Shown here piece after piece: positions 22,427 to 32,186 of a DNA stretch of 64,000 nt (position 1 is the stretch's first letter; each line of letters opens with the position of its first letter). Location: contig CM039465.1 of assembly GCA_022414725.1 (NCBI GenBank), positions 37,705,390 to 37,769,389 of the forward strand, written 5' to 3'. Position numbers and translations under genes: made by a program. This stretch comes from Microglena sp. YARC. Taxonomy: Eukaryota; Chlorophyta; Chlorophyceae; Chlamydomonadales; Chlamydomonadaceae. The notes beneath the pieces are model-generated. The model was not told the DNA's origin and ran no database searches. It was given only the letters and a program-made list of their open reading frames with translations.

Positions 22427-23233
22427 GGGTGGATTTCCATAGGCCGTGGATGGGTGCAGTACTGGATGGGTCGCTAAATCGGTTTACTTTCGGTTACGTC
22501 TCGTGGATGGGTCATGGATGATTCGTGCATCCGTACGCAGTCGATCATCCAGTTCCCCTTCTGTGGAAATGCGGCATGGATGGTTCCGCAATGGCCGGGT
22601 GGGCCGGGTGCGATACCTTGCGCTGGAGCTATTGCTGCACGACAACTTTTCCGGAGGGGAATGATCGTCTGGGCATCCACTGTTGCTTTAAATGCCGAAG
22701 AATCTTAAGATGCATAATGTCTCGGGTTTCCGTTCCTCGAATCAGATCTGGCGCGATTCGAAATTTCGGGGAAGTGAAACCAGCAGAGGGAGGTAGCAGA
22801 TTTCGTGACGACAAACTAGCTGATGGAATTGAAACTAGCAGGGGAGGTCGCAGATTCCGGGGGTGGGGGGTGGGGGGGGTGTGGGGGGGTCAAACTGAGG
22901 AAGGTCGCAGATTTCGTGAGGTCAAACTAGCAGAGGGAACGAGAGGGAATTGAAACTGGTAGAGGCAGGTCGCTAGAGAAACCGGCGCCGGGCTGCGCCG
23001 GGCTGCACCGGAAAGTTTTGCGACTCATCCAGACTCTTCCAATCCACCCTCGGTCGATGCAGGGATGGATTTTGCCATCTGGATGGGTCTCGTGGATGGG
23101 TGTTTCGTCGGTACAATCCGTACAAATACGAATCATCTCTAGGCTCTGTGGAAATGTAAGGCCTGGATGGATCGTCGGTTGTTTGTACTTTTCGACCCAT
23201 CCAGACCCATCCACGGCCTATGGAAATCCACCC
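22427..23233. mobile_element. TIR element C, complete copy
   Basis: The TIRs are GGGTGGATTTCCATAGGCC and its inverse GGCCTATGGAAATCCACCC, with TTA directly outside both ends (22424-22426 and 23234-23236). Subterminal TGGATGGGTC copies are shared with element B, so both were probably mobilised by one transposase. The middle holds GCAGATTTCGTGA direct repeats and a G-rich run near 22860. Confidence 0.85.
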
Positions 23234-23236
23234 TTA

Positions 23237-23843
23237 CAGCTTGTTTCCAACCAAGGGTCCGGTTCAGCGGCGGTTAAATTTGTTATTTTCGGCGCTAACC
23301 GGTGTTTGGTCGCAAAGACAAAAAGTCAAGGTCCGGTTAAAGACCAACCGTCCCGGTTAGTGCAATGGCGCACCCCCCCCCCGCCATTAAAGAAAGTTAA
23401 GGGGCGGTTAAGTTCGGTTGACGAGTGAGATATGGTGAGGTCACGAAGTTGGAGCGCGCCTCTTAAAAATCACGCTGCTTTGGAGTCCCGCATCCTTCTT
23501 TCTTTCTCGGACACTCATCATTGATCGCACAGTTTCTCTAAGATGGATTCGCAGCAGCAGGGCACCGTCCCTGCCACGCAATTTTCGACTGATCTTCCTG
23601 AGGCAACCAGCAGCGGCCAGAAGTGGAATAAACGCTGAAATCAGCGTCTGAATCGCGAGGGAGTGCTGCAGAGCGCATTTGCCACATTGACCCATTTTGA
23701 ACTGACCTGGTCGGTGCAAAAGACTGCTTAACTGGTGGAACGTTTCCAACCATCTTCCCGAAAGTTAAGGCCCGGTTAGAGATCGAGTCTAAACCCTCCG
23801 AAACACAATCTTTAACCGGACCCCCAACCAGTTGGAAACAAGC
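23237..23843 (+). mobile_element. TIR element A, third copy, inverted and internally deleted
   Basis: It starts CAGCTTGTTTCCAACCA after a TTA and ends GGTTGGAAACAAGC. It runs in the opposite orientation to the copies at 2505 and 20702, so the captured exon here is on the plus strand (ATG at 23542) and loses its middle after about 20 residues. It abuts element C: three elements sit end to end, each bounded by TTA. Confidence 0.8.
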
Positions 23844-24666
23844 GGTTTATACGTGCCGTACGCGCCGTACGCGCCTTAAGTATTGGCAAGATTAAGTATT
23901 GGCAAAAGTCAATTTTCCCCAAAAAGTGGGTCTCAGAAAACCATGACAAAACTAACTTGGCAAAGGGGTCAATGGATTTGAGTGTCTCAGGTGCAGACCT
24001 AGAATTCATTTGGCAAATTACTTTTTGCTTACATGTTTTTGTTACATTTTTCAGCAACCAGACCATAAACCATGTAACAATCATAGAAAGAGTATCAAAC
24101 TTGCTGGGGCTTATTAGCCAGACCGGTATATGGTCCCAGCAAGCCAAATTGCTGGCTTTATCCATGTAACCAAGTTCAAGGTCATGGTACCTTCCTGCAT
24201 TTTTAAAATTCAAACCAGATTCAATTCAATCCAGACTCAAATGAATAATTGTGTGCATAAGCATCAAGAATATCATAGGCTTGGCCCTTGTCTCGACAGT
24301 AAAAACCATGTTACGGCAGAAAAAAGGAAAATGTAGGAGAGAAACACAGTTCTCGCTAGGCAGTGTTCACTCTAAACTTTCTTATCATACTACCTAGTCT
24401 GCCCATGCGCCTCTCATCATCAGAATATTTATTTATCCAATGGTAGCCAAATAGGCTAAAGAAATCTGCCCGACCATGGCATGAGGGGACTCAGTCAGAC
24501 AGAGCTAGTTCCTCGAGCCTCTTCACTATCAGTCCATGCATCAGACAGCCCCTCATCAGCTGTGCTCAACCTCTTGCACATAGCACATCCTCCCTAGGGG
24601 GGGAAAGCGACAGTTCTTGCATCCCAGCAAGTCTGCGTCGTCATCACCACTCTCAGCCCCAGCGGG
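23844..24666. other. No supported gene; dispersed repeat pieces
   Basis: 23863-23890 contains CGCCTTAAGTATTGGCAA twice; its inverse occurs at 33200-33226, suggesting ends of an unseen TIR family. 24135-24190 holds the dispersed GCTGGC..CCATGTAACCAAGTTCAAGG motif (family 5). 24430-24470 is a piece of the family 6 GGCTAAAG..GCCC repeat in minus orientation. An open minus frame at 23812-24213 overlaps these repeats and looks accidental. Confidence 0.4.
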
Positions 24667-25636
24667 CTGTCACACGCGATTGCGTGTTTACCTACGTAAC
24701 ACTAAAAGCACGGGAAATACCCTGTACACGCACACACACACCAAGAGCGGACTCCGACCAGACCTGAGCCCAGGTAGCCCAGATCTGGCTGAGTCGACCC
24801 GCCGTAGCCGTGGCCAGCTACCTAGGATTACTCGGTTACACATACCAATTAATTAATTAAGTAATTAATTAGCTGACGCTTGTAATAACACGAGACTGTT
24901 ATCGGGCACTTGTCTTAACACGAGACATAACAATGCAGTGCCGTAGCATAACTCCTCTCGCCAGCGCATGCCCAGGTAGCCCAGATCTGGCAGAGTCGAC
25001 CCGCCGTAGCCGTGGCCAGCTACCCACAGCTACCTAGGATTACTCGGTTACACATACCAATTAATTAATTAAGTAATTAATTAGCTGACGCTTGTGATAA
25101 ACACGAGACTGTTATCGGGCACTTGTCTTAACACGAGAGACATAACAATGCAGTGCCGTAGCATATCTCCTTTCACCTGCAAATGCAAAGCCATAGCTGT
25201 AAGCGTAACCTAGGAAATTAGGGGTTGATAACCCGAGAACCGACTACAATCGGTCTCTCTTCAACACTCAACGCTTCTACAGGTACGCTTCAAGCCAACT
25301 TGGTGTAGGCCATCGCTTAGCCCTGCTTGCGGACTTACCCCTTTGCCGAGCTTACCCCGACTGACATAAACCCGTCACGTTGACCATATGAAAGCTCTCA
25401 CCCGTCATATTTAGTTATCTTAAGCTATTGCAGCGCTTGACAACCTTCAACGGTTATAGCGCATTGCACTTCGCATCTCACTGGCCATTTCCGGCAAGTT
25501 CTGTAGACACTTGCCCGTTCACATGGCGACCGCAATTTATAGCTTTATTCCGTTCTTTGAACCCTTTGTAGCTCTCTTCAAACACTCAACGCTTCTACAG
25601 AAACAACCTCGGGTAATCAACCCTCTGCGTCTTCCA
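24667..25636 (+). repeat. A1 repeat of the DIRS/PAT-like element
   Basis: It begins CTGTCACACGCGATTGCG and ends CTGCGTCTTCCA. It is about 215 bp longer than A2 because 202 bp (from CAGGTAGCCCAGATCTGG at 24771) is duplicated in tandem from 24973. The unit includes AATTAATTAATTAAG and ACGAGACTGTTATCGGGC. Confidence 0.85.
24771..25170. repeat. 202-bp tandem duplication inside A1
   Basis: Two copies of a unit with CAGGTAGCCCAGATCTGG, GCCGTAGCCGTGGCCAGC, AATTAATTAATTAAG and GCAGTGCCGTAGCATA; A2 has only one. Confidence 0.85.
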
Positions 25637-26242
25637 AGTCCCTACCGCTACCGGCCCACGGAAAACTCCGTTGCGAGCTCCAATCCCCGGTATCCCGACT
25701 TAGGAATACAGAGACCCCACACCTTTGGTACCCCCTGCCAGGGCCTATTTAAATAACTAAAATCCCTTTGGTACTCCCTGCCAGGGCTTTCGTTATTTTT
25801 TTCTGTTTAGAAAAAGCTACCCACGGGAACATACCCTGGGGAATCTTGTTGAGAATTGAGCCAGCATGTAGAGCGACCACTTTGGGCAGTGAACCCTTAG
25901 CCCTTTGCTGCTGATTGGATAAAGCTGTACACATATAGTTTGGACGTCATGCCCCACTCTACCTGTTGAAACCATAGTTTGGACTTAATTAACCCATTCT
26001 AACAACACGCATACAGCCCCCATAACCATACTGATCAACTATAGATCACGGGCGCACTTCTCCTCCATTGCTCCTCCTACATTACGAGTAGACACAACTC
26101 ACTAGCAGCCCCTAGAGGACTTAGAACCCAACCCACCTTGCGGTGTCCCACCCAAGACTGACCACATTAGACAAACACTGATCCCTGCACGCTTCATTGA
26201 TACTGCTGATACAATCCAGTCTACCACTTTAAGACTCCCCAC

Positions 26243-26515
26243 CTGATCCAAACATACAACAGATACATACACCTGCTGTAGGACACAACCCACCACGTGA
26301 TCCAAACATACACCAGAAACATACACCTGCTGTAGGACAGAACCCATCCAACTGATCCAAACATACACCAGAAACATACACCTGCTGTAGGACACAACCC
26401 ATCCAACTGATCCAAACATACACCAGAAACGTACACCTGCTGTAGGACAGAACCTATCCAACTGATCTAAACATACACCAGAAAATACACCTGCTGTAAG
26501 ACAGAACTTGTCAAC
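26243..26515. repeat. 55-bp tandem repeat, about five copies
   Basis: The unit contains TGATCCAAACATACACCAG and ACACCTGCTGTAGGACA. It lies in the interior of the DIRS/PAT-like element upstream of the ORF. A long open minus frame across it is a product of the repeat. Confidence 0.8.
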
Positions 26516-26974
26516 TAAAGTATGTACCAGTCTACTTCTTGATACCAATCCTGTTTAGAACCGCCCAATCCGTTTAGAGACAGTACCGATCCCGTACTTC
26601 TGAACACTTATACGGCGAATACCGACTTGCTGATACTGACTTGCTGATACCAATATGCTGATACCTCTCCCTCTGCTGTGAGATTCCACCCCCCTGAGTA
26701 CCAAGGCCTGTTCAGCAAGTACAATCCCGTACTTGCTGTTACAAATATCGCTCATACAGTTATCGCTGATACCGCTATTACTGATACTAGCATACATTCA
26801 CCAAAACAACCAACCATTCAATTGGACAAACTGCTTCTTCTAATCAGTTCTACCCCTTTCCCACCACGCGTAGGTCTACTTGATTTCAAGTTCTTCGGAG
26901 ATGACAACCCACCACCTCGCTAGGTACGGGAATCTTCCTGACTTTCTGACCTCATACCCTATCGCTTAAACCAT

Positions 26975-27255
26975 ACAGCACGGCGGAGGGCCGCCCATTT
27001 TTAGTTGGACTCCTGCTTCGAATACACCATCCATACATTTCACAAAACATTCCGAGAGGCCGCCCTTTTCTGTGTTTGCACCACTATTCCATATACACCA
27101 TCCTATCTTACAAAAATAGCACGCTGTAAGGCCGCTTTTTTTAGTTGCACCACTGTTAGAGACGCACCACCCAATTAAAAAAAAAAGGAATGGCTAAGGG
27201 CCGCCTTTTTTTTCTTGGACTCCTGCTCCACAACACCATACACTTCAACCGCAGG
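26975..27255. repeat. Degenerate tandem repeat of about 80 bp, four copies
   Basis: Each copy has an AGGCCGCC or AGGGCCGCC block followed by a T run, TTGGACTCCTGCT or TTGCACCACTGTT, and ACACCAT. It is leader-like sequence of the DIRS/PAT-like element. Confidence 0.6.
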
Positions 27256-27626
27256 TAACAGCAAAGCGCTGCCCCCAACTACCCCAATTCAAACTCCGTC
27301 ACCTCACATCCCACGTTACTTCTTGCAGTATTGGAAAGACTATCACCCTAGCCGAAGGGAACGGCGAAGCGCTGCCTCCAATAGCCCACTTCAACTTATA
27401 AACACTACTTTCCACTACATTATTGCGTGCAGAACTTTCAGACTTTCCTAAACTAGGATTTCCGGTGGCTGAAATAGCCTGCATTTTCTAAACCTGCATG
27501 TTTTGTGCCTAAACTTCCTTCGCTGGGCTTCGCTGACTTTTCCGTGACTGAATATATAGCTGCATTTTTATAACTTCCTGCATTCAGCAACACACCACTC
27601 AACCACTCCACTAGGGAAACCCATCC

Positions 27627-29276
27627 TTGATCCAAGGAAGAACAATCCCCTATCAGCTCTCCCCTCCCAGTCAGGTGGGGGACACTCTCCTCCTCCCTAT
27701 CCCTATAAATCACCCCCCCCTCCTCCTTTCGACATCAGTCCACCACCTCCATAGACATCAGACAACAGACAACAAGACGCACCCTCCAGCAGTACCATCA
27801 CCAGCACTCCCATACCGGGTTACCCAGCCACTCGCCCTCCCTACCCCAATATCAATGGACGTCGGGGCCATCTTCTCTTGGCAATTGCCAACAGCAGGAT
27901 CGCAACTTAACGGCGGCAACGTGGCACAAACCAAGGCATGGCTACTAATGATGAAGAGTTACATCGTCAACATCAGGAGGACCCTTGCGGTGGAAGAACT
28001 GTGGGAACAGATGATGGTCCAAGTCTACGAGAATTCGCAACCCTTTTGCTTGTTCACAGACAAACGGGACACATGGATCCAGGAGAGCGAGGCTCTTCAA
28101 ACTCAGCGCTCCCTGAATGGAGTCCCCCAAGTTAACGAGCATGGTCAACCAGTCATGAACCCAGCCACCTGGCAGGCAAAGCTCATGCACTTCTATGAGT
28201 TAGTCAAGACTGGACTGGCGCTCGCACTCAAGATCACACCTCTCGACGCAAAGGAGGAATATGAACAGTTCGACTGTTACGACAGTGCAGGCACCTTATT
28301 CCCCATGCCTCGCATCTTGATGGCCGAATTCATGAAGAAATATGAGGAGTGGGACATCAGGGCTGGACAACCCCACTACCGGGAAGCCCTAACCAAGGCT
28401 GGCGACCTGCTTGATCAAATGGCCCCAATCTTACAAGAGAACTATGGAAGGATGAAGGATGTCACCCCGCTTGGATGCTGGTCAATCGCCAAGCTATACA
28501 AGCTTGACCTGGAACTCCACACCATGGACAGACTCTCAGTAATTGCACAGACAGAGGCATCCAAAAGGGACGATATGACAGCACAGTCCCAGTTGATCTG
28601 TGTCTCCAAGCCACCGACACAGAGGCCAACTGAGCCTCCACATCAAAAACCAGTGGTGCCAGTCAACCCAGCCCTTAGTGATGGTCGGCACAACCCCCAG
28701 CCACCAAGCTACCCTCAGCCTCCACAAGTTCCCAAGCCCACCGACAACCCCTTCGTCATCAGCCCTAATTACAGGGGCAAGAACCCCAACCCCTACCATG
28801 TCAACAACTTCAATGGATACCAGGACCGTAACCAGGGCAACAACCAAGTCAGTTATCAAGGGCACCAAGGAGACAGCCAGAACTTTGGCCACAGCAACCA
28901 AGGGAACTATCAAGGCTACCAAAACAACCAAGGCAACCACAGCAACAACCAAGGCAACGATCAACGCAACCAAAATGCCTACCACAGTCACAACCAAGGC
29001 AACTACAACAACATGCAGCAACTCCACAGCACAGACATTGTTATGGCACTGCAACTACAAGCTGAGCAACATAACCAGCAGCTGCACGAGACCGTCTGTG
29101 CACTTCGCCAAGAATTTCGACACCTCACAACAAGCGGCCAACAAGCACCACACCTGCGCGATCAGCACCAACATCGCGCCCAACCACGGCAACTAGATGC
29201 TCCACCAACAGCCAGCAACCCAACCCCAGAAGAAAGCTGGTATACCCCAGAAGACAACTGGTATACCCAGGGATAG
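27627..29276 (+). CDS. Gag-like protein of the DIRS/PAT-like element
   Basis: The open frame is 549 codons. The first 76 codons are Pro/His/Ser-rich and leader-like, so the ATG at 27855 (MDVGAIFSWQLPTAG, 473 codons) may be the true start. Residues about 77-330 are mixed helical sequence (for example YEQFDCYDSAGTLFPMPR and YKLDLELHTMDRLS), as in a retroelement capsid. Then comes a Pro-rich linker, a low-complexity Asn/Gln/Gly/Tyr region (NQGNYQGYQNNQGN, residues about 390-470) and a short coiled coil (LQLQAEQHNQQLHETVCALR). There is no CCHC knuckle; the N/Q/G region may bind RNA instead. It is intact, so this copy may be fairly young. Confidence 0.6.
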   Translation: MIQGRTIPYQLSPPSQVGDTLLLPIPINHPPLLLSTSVHHLHRHQTTDNKTHPPAVPSPALPYRVTQPLALPTPISMDVGAIFSWQLPTAGSQLNGGNVAQTKAWLLMMKSYIVNIRRTLAVEELWEQMMVQVYENSQPFCLFTDKRDTWIQESEALQTQRSLNGVPQVNEHGQPVMNPATWQAKLMHFYELVKTGLALALKITPLDAKEEYEQFDCYDSAGTLFPMPRILMAEFMKKYEEWDIRAGQPHYREALTKAGDLLDQMAPILQENYGRMKDVTPLGCWSIAKLYKLDLELHTMDRLSVIAQTEASKRDDMTAQSQLICVSKPPTQRPTEPPHQKPVVPVNPALSDGRHNPQPPSYPQPPQVPKPTDNPFVISPNYRGKNPNPYHVNNFNGYQDRNQGNNQVSYQGHQGDSQNFGHSNQGNYQGYQNNQGNHSNNQGNDQRNQNAYHSHNQGNYNNMQQLHSTDIVMALQLQAEQHNQQLHETVCALRQEFRHLTTSGQQAPHLRDQHQHRAQPRQLDAPPTASNPTPEESWYTPEDNWYTQG

Positions 29277-29280
29277 TATA

Positions 29281-29535
29281 TCACCATCAGCGCTCTCAGC
29301 GCACTCAGCGCCATCAGCGCCCGAAGCGCCATCAGCGCCCTATGCAGCATCAGCGCCCTATGCAGCATCAGTGCCCTCTGCTACATCAAGCGCCCTCTGC
29401 TACATCAAGCGCCCTCTGCTACATCAGCGCCCTTAGCGCATCAGCGCCCTCAGCAGCCTCAGCGGCCACAACGCTCTAAGCGGCATCAGCGCGCTCAGCG
29501 CTATCAGTTCGCTCAGCGCCAGCAGCGCCCTATAT
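29281..29535. repeat. CATCAGCGCCCT-type minisatellite
   Basis: About 20 imperfect units of CATCAGCGCCC and CTCAGCGC follow the Gag-like ORF directly. There is no long frame of normal composition. Confidence 0.75.
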
Positions 29536-29980
29536 ATGAGGCATCAACTAATCATGCATCATGTGCCCTTTGCACTCTGTTGGTTCTTATATTTATTTCT
29601 GGCCATTCGCTTTCACCACCTTTCTTTTTCCCACTCCGTGAAAGGGGGGGTAATACAGGTGGTGATATGCTATGTGTTACAAGAATAGTTCCTAGGTACC
29701 TACCCACCCAGCAAGCTAAATGCAGGGGGGGGGGGGGGGATACACACAGTAGTTGCAACACTTTAATGTATAATACAAACACCCTAGTGAGGCACGATAC
29801 CTACCTCACCACTACCCAAGAGGCCAAAGACATGAGGGGTAACATTGCATTTTATACGTGTTCTCCTCATCAAAATGCACCAGTGCCATCTCAAGATGAC
29901 GGCATGGTGCACGACATGGCAACGCAGATGCCCTGTCCCGCTTCCCCAGAGACACAAGTGCTGACAACACTACAGCCACT
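29536..29980. other. Interior of the DIRS/PAT-like element, no gene seen
   Basis: It contains the first of three ACTCCGTG-plus-G-run motifs (29633-29648) and a 13-base G run near 29726. Open frames are short and unconvincing. Confidence 0.4.
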
Positions 29981-29984
29981 GCTC

Positions 29985-30390
29985 TTCCTCTGCTACCCCC
30001 TACTATCTTCTGCATCACCTATGCTGCACTGTCTGCATCACCTATGCTGCAACGTCTGCATCACCCATGCTGCAACCTCTGCATCACTTATGCTGCTACC
30101 TTTGCACCCCCTATGCTGCAACCTCTGCATCATCTATGTCGCAACCTTTGCACCCCCTATGCTGCAAACCTCTACATCACATATTATGCACCCTTAGCGA
30201 CTCATCAGCTACAAAGCTACACAGCTGTAAAAGCTACAAAGCTACGAGGCTACTCAGCTACAAAGCTACACAGCTATCAAAGCTACAAAGCGACATAGCT
30301 ACAAAGTTACTCAGCTCCTCAGCAGCTCCTCAGCTCCTCAGCAGCTACTCATCGACTCAGCAGCTACACAGCTACTCAGCAACCCAACGG
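29985..30390. repeat. Two adjoining minisatellites
   Basis: 29985-30180 repeats CTGCATCACCTATGCTGCAA (period about 24). 30195-30390 repeats AGCTACAAAGCTACTC (period 8-15). Confidence 0.75.
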
Positions 30391-31329
30391 CTACCCAGAT
30401 GACCCCTCTGTCCTCCAATTGTTCTATCCTTGAGTTCATAGCCCCCTGCGCTGAACCTTGCAACAACATCAAAAGGGACTTCAAGCTCTACTCAGACCTT
30501 TCGACCATTCTGACTAGATTTGCCCTTCCCCTCATCTACCGTCTGTGTAGCAGACAGACAGCTTGTGTAACCCAGACATGCCTTGTGCCTGTGGTGGACC
30601 AGTTACGACTGGCCAACAGGTTGTCATGTATGTTCATTCATCAGTGTGTGGGGGGGGGAAATGCATCTCCATTCCTGGGACAATACACGTCCCAGTGATC
30701 ACCACAGTTTTTGGATTCTTTTTGTTTTCTTGCTCAATGTTCCGTGTTGCGTTACATATACGCAACACGATCCCAAACTTACTTCAAAACAAGTTTGTAG
30801 CCACCACTGGGTTGCTGACTGGAAGCCTCTAGGAGGGGCAGTCAGCACTTGCAACATGACCAGATGAGGATTTTCGCCCAGTTACGTTAACTTCTTTCAA
30901 CTTGGACACCACGAATTTTTCTACTGGCCACTGTATAACATGCCTTCTGATTTATTCGGCCAGTCCCATACTTGATCTTTGTTGACTCTCAAGGTTTTAC
31001 CTCTTTAAGTAATAGACGTGGCTTTAGTTCCTTTCCGTTCCGACATAACCACCACCTACCTTTTATTCTTCACTCCGTGCAGAGGGGGGGGAAACTAGGT
31101 GGTACGTCCTGCTTTACCATACTCCAACACCAGAATGGATACACCTTCTGTACATACCTTTTTGTGTAACCAGCAACATCAACCTCATCTGCTCGATACC
31201 AGCAGCACGGGGGGGGGAAGGAGAGATTTCCAGATTTTTTTTTTTCTCTAACAGAATTACAATCAACTCTTCCCGTTACCACTTCTCTTTTTTCACTACA
31301 CTCACTCCCATTCCGTAGTGAAGGGGGGA
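30391..31329. other. 3' interior of the DIRS/PAT-like element, no gene seen
   Basis: It contains two more TCCGT-plus-G-run motifs (31072-31092 and 31310-31328) and a further G run at 31209. I looked for reverse transcriptase or recombinase motifs in short frames here and saw none. Confidence 0.4.
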
Positions 31330-31380
31330 ATTGCAGTTGTAACATACCTATCCTTAGGAGGACGCATACAGCCGTGACAG
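31330..31380 (+). repeat. B1 repeat of the DIRS/PAT-like element
   Basis: 51 bp from ATTGCAGTTGTAACATACC to AGCCGTGACAG. It recurs at 32136-32186 with one base changed. Its last seven bases form a palindrome with the first seven of A2. Confidence 0.8.
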
Positions 31381-32135
31381 CTGTCACACGCGATTGCGTG
31401 TTTACCTACGTAACACTAAAAGCATGGGAAATACCCTGTATACGCACACACACACCAAGAGCGGACTCCGACCAGACCTGAGCCCAGGTAGCCCAGATCT
31501 GGCTGAGTCGACCCGCCGTAGCCGTGGCCAGCTACCTAGGATTACTCGGTTACACATACCAATTAATTAATTAAGTAATTAATTAGCTGACGCTTGTAAT
31601 AACACGAGACTGTTATCGGGCACTTGTCTTATCACGAGACATAACAATGCAGTGCCGTAGCATATCTCCTTTCACCTGCAAATGCAAAGCCATAGCTGTA
31701 AGCGTAACCTAGGAAATTAGGGGTTGATAACCCGAGAACCGACTACAATCGGTCTCTCTTCAACACTCAACGCTTCTACAGGTACGCTTCAAGCCAACTT
31801 GGTGTAGGCCATCGCTTAGCCCTGCTTGCGGACTTACCCCTTTGCCGAGCTTACCCCGACTGACATAAACCCGTCACGTTGACCATATGAAAGCTCTCAC
31901 CCGTCATATTTAGTTATCTTAAGCTATTGCAGCGCTTGACAACCTTCAACGGTTATAGCGCATTGCACTTCGCATCTCACTGGCCATTTCCGGCAAGTTC
32001 TGTAGACACTTGCCCGTTCACATGGCGACCGCAATTTATAGCTTTATTCCGTTCTTTGAACCCTTTGTAGCTCTCTTCAAACACTCAACGCTTCTACAGA
32101 AACAACCTCGGGTAATCAACCCTCTGCGTCTTCCA
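31381..32135 (+). repeat. A2 repeat of the DIRS/PAT-like element
   Basis: The copy of A1 without the 202-bp tandem duplication, with a few single-base differences. Confidence 0.85.
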
Positions 32136-32186
32136 ATTGCAGTGGTAACATACCTATCCTTAGGAGGACGCATACAGCCGTGACAG
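32136..32186 (+). repeat. B2 repeat, right end of the DIRS/PAT-like element
   Basis: Matches B1 (T-to-G at one position). Unrelated AG-rich sequence starts directly after GTGACAG. Confidence 0.8.

Larger units (their letters stand above)
18197..23112. repeat. Long segmental duplication, copy 2
   Basis: This is the direct copy of 1-4917 at an offset of about 18.2 kb. It looks like the more complete version, because the third nested TIR element runs to its proper end here (23233) but is cut in copy 1. Everything described in copy 1 recurs at plus 18.2 kb: AT-rich repeats near 18280-18420 and 19520-19680, repeat tails near 18619-18720 and 19378-19478, and the CA/C-rich stretch near 20150-20220. 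Confidence 0.95.
24667..32186 (+). mobile_element. DIRS/PAT-like retrotransposon with split direct repeats (non-autonomous)
   Basis: The order is A1 (24667-25636), interior, B1 (31330-31380), A2 (31381-32135), B2 (32136-32186). A1 matches A2 and B1 matches B2 with one difference in 51 bp. This A1 ... B1-A2-B2 plan is the split-direct-repeat layout of PAT-type DIRS retrotransposons, which integrate as circles with a tyrosine recombinase and leave no target duplication; none is seen here. The B1/A2 junction is the perfect palindrome GTGACAGCTGTCAC, as expected for a recombination site. The interior carries one Gag-like frame but no recognisable reverse transcriptase, RNase H, methyltransferase or tyrosine recombinase. 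An alternative reading is an LTR element with an odd 3' flank. Confidence 0.65.

Noticed and set aside
26243..26515. 55-bp direct repeats resembling a CRISPR array or a repetitive gene (minus frame 26548-26102)
   Set aside because: Whole units are repeated without spacers; the frame is open only because of the repeat and lies inside a mobile element.
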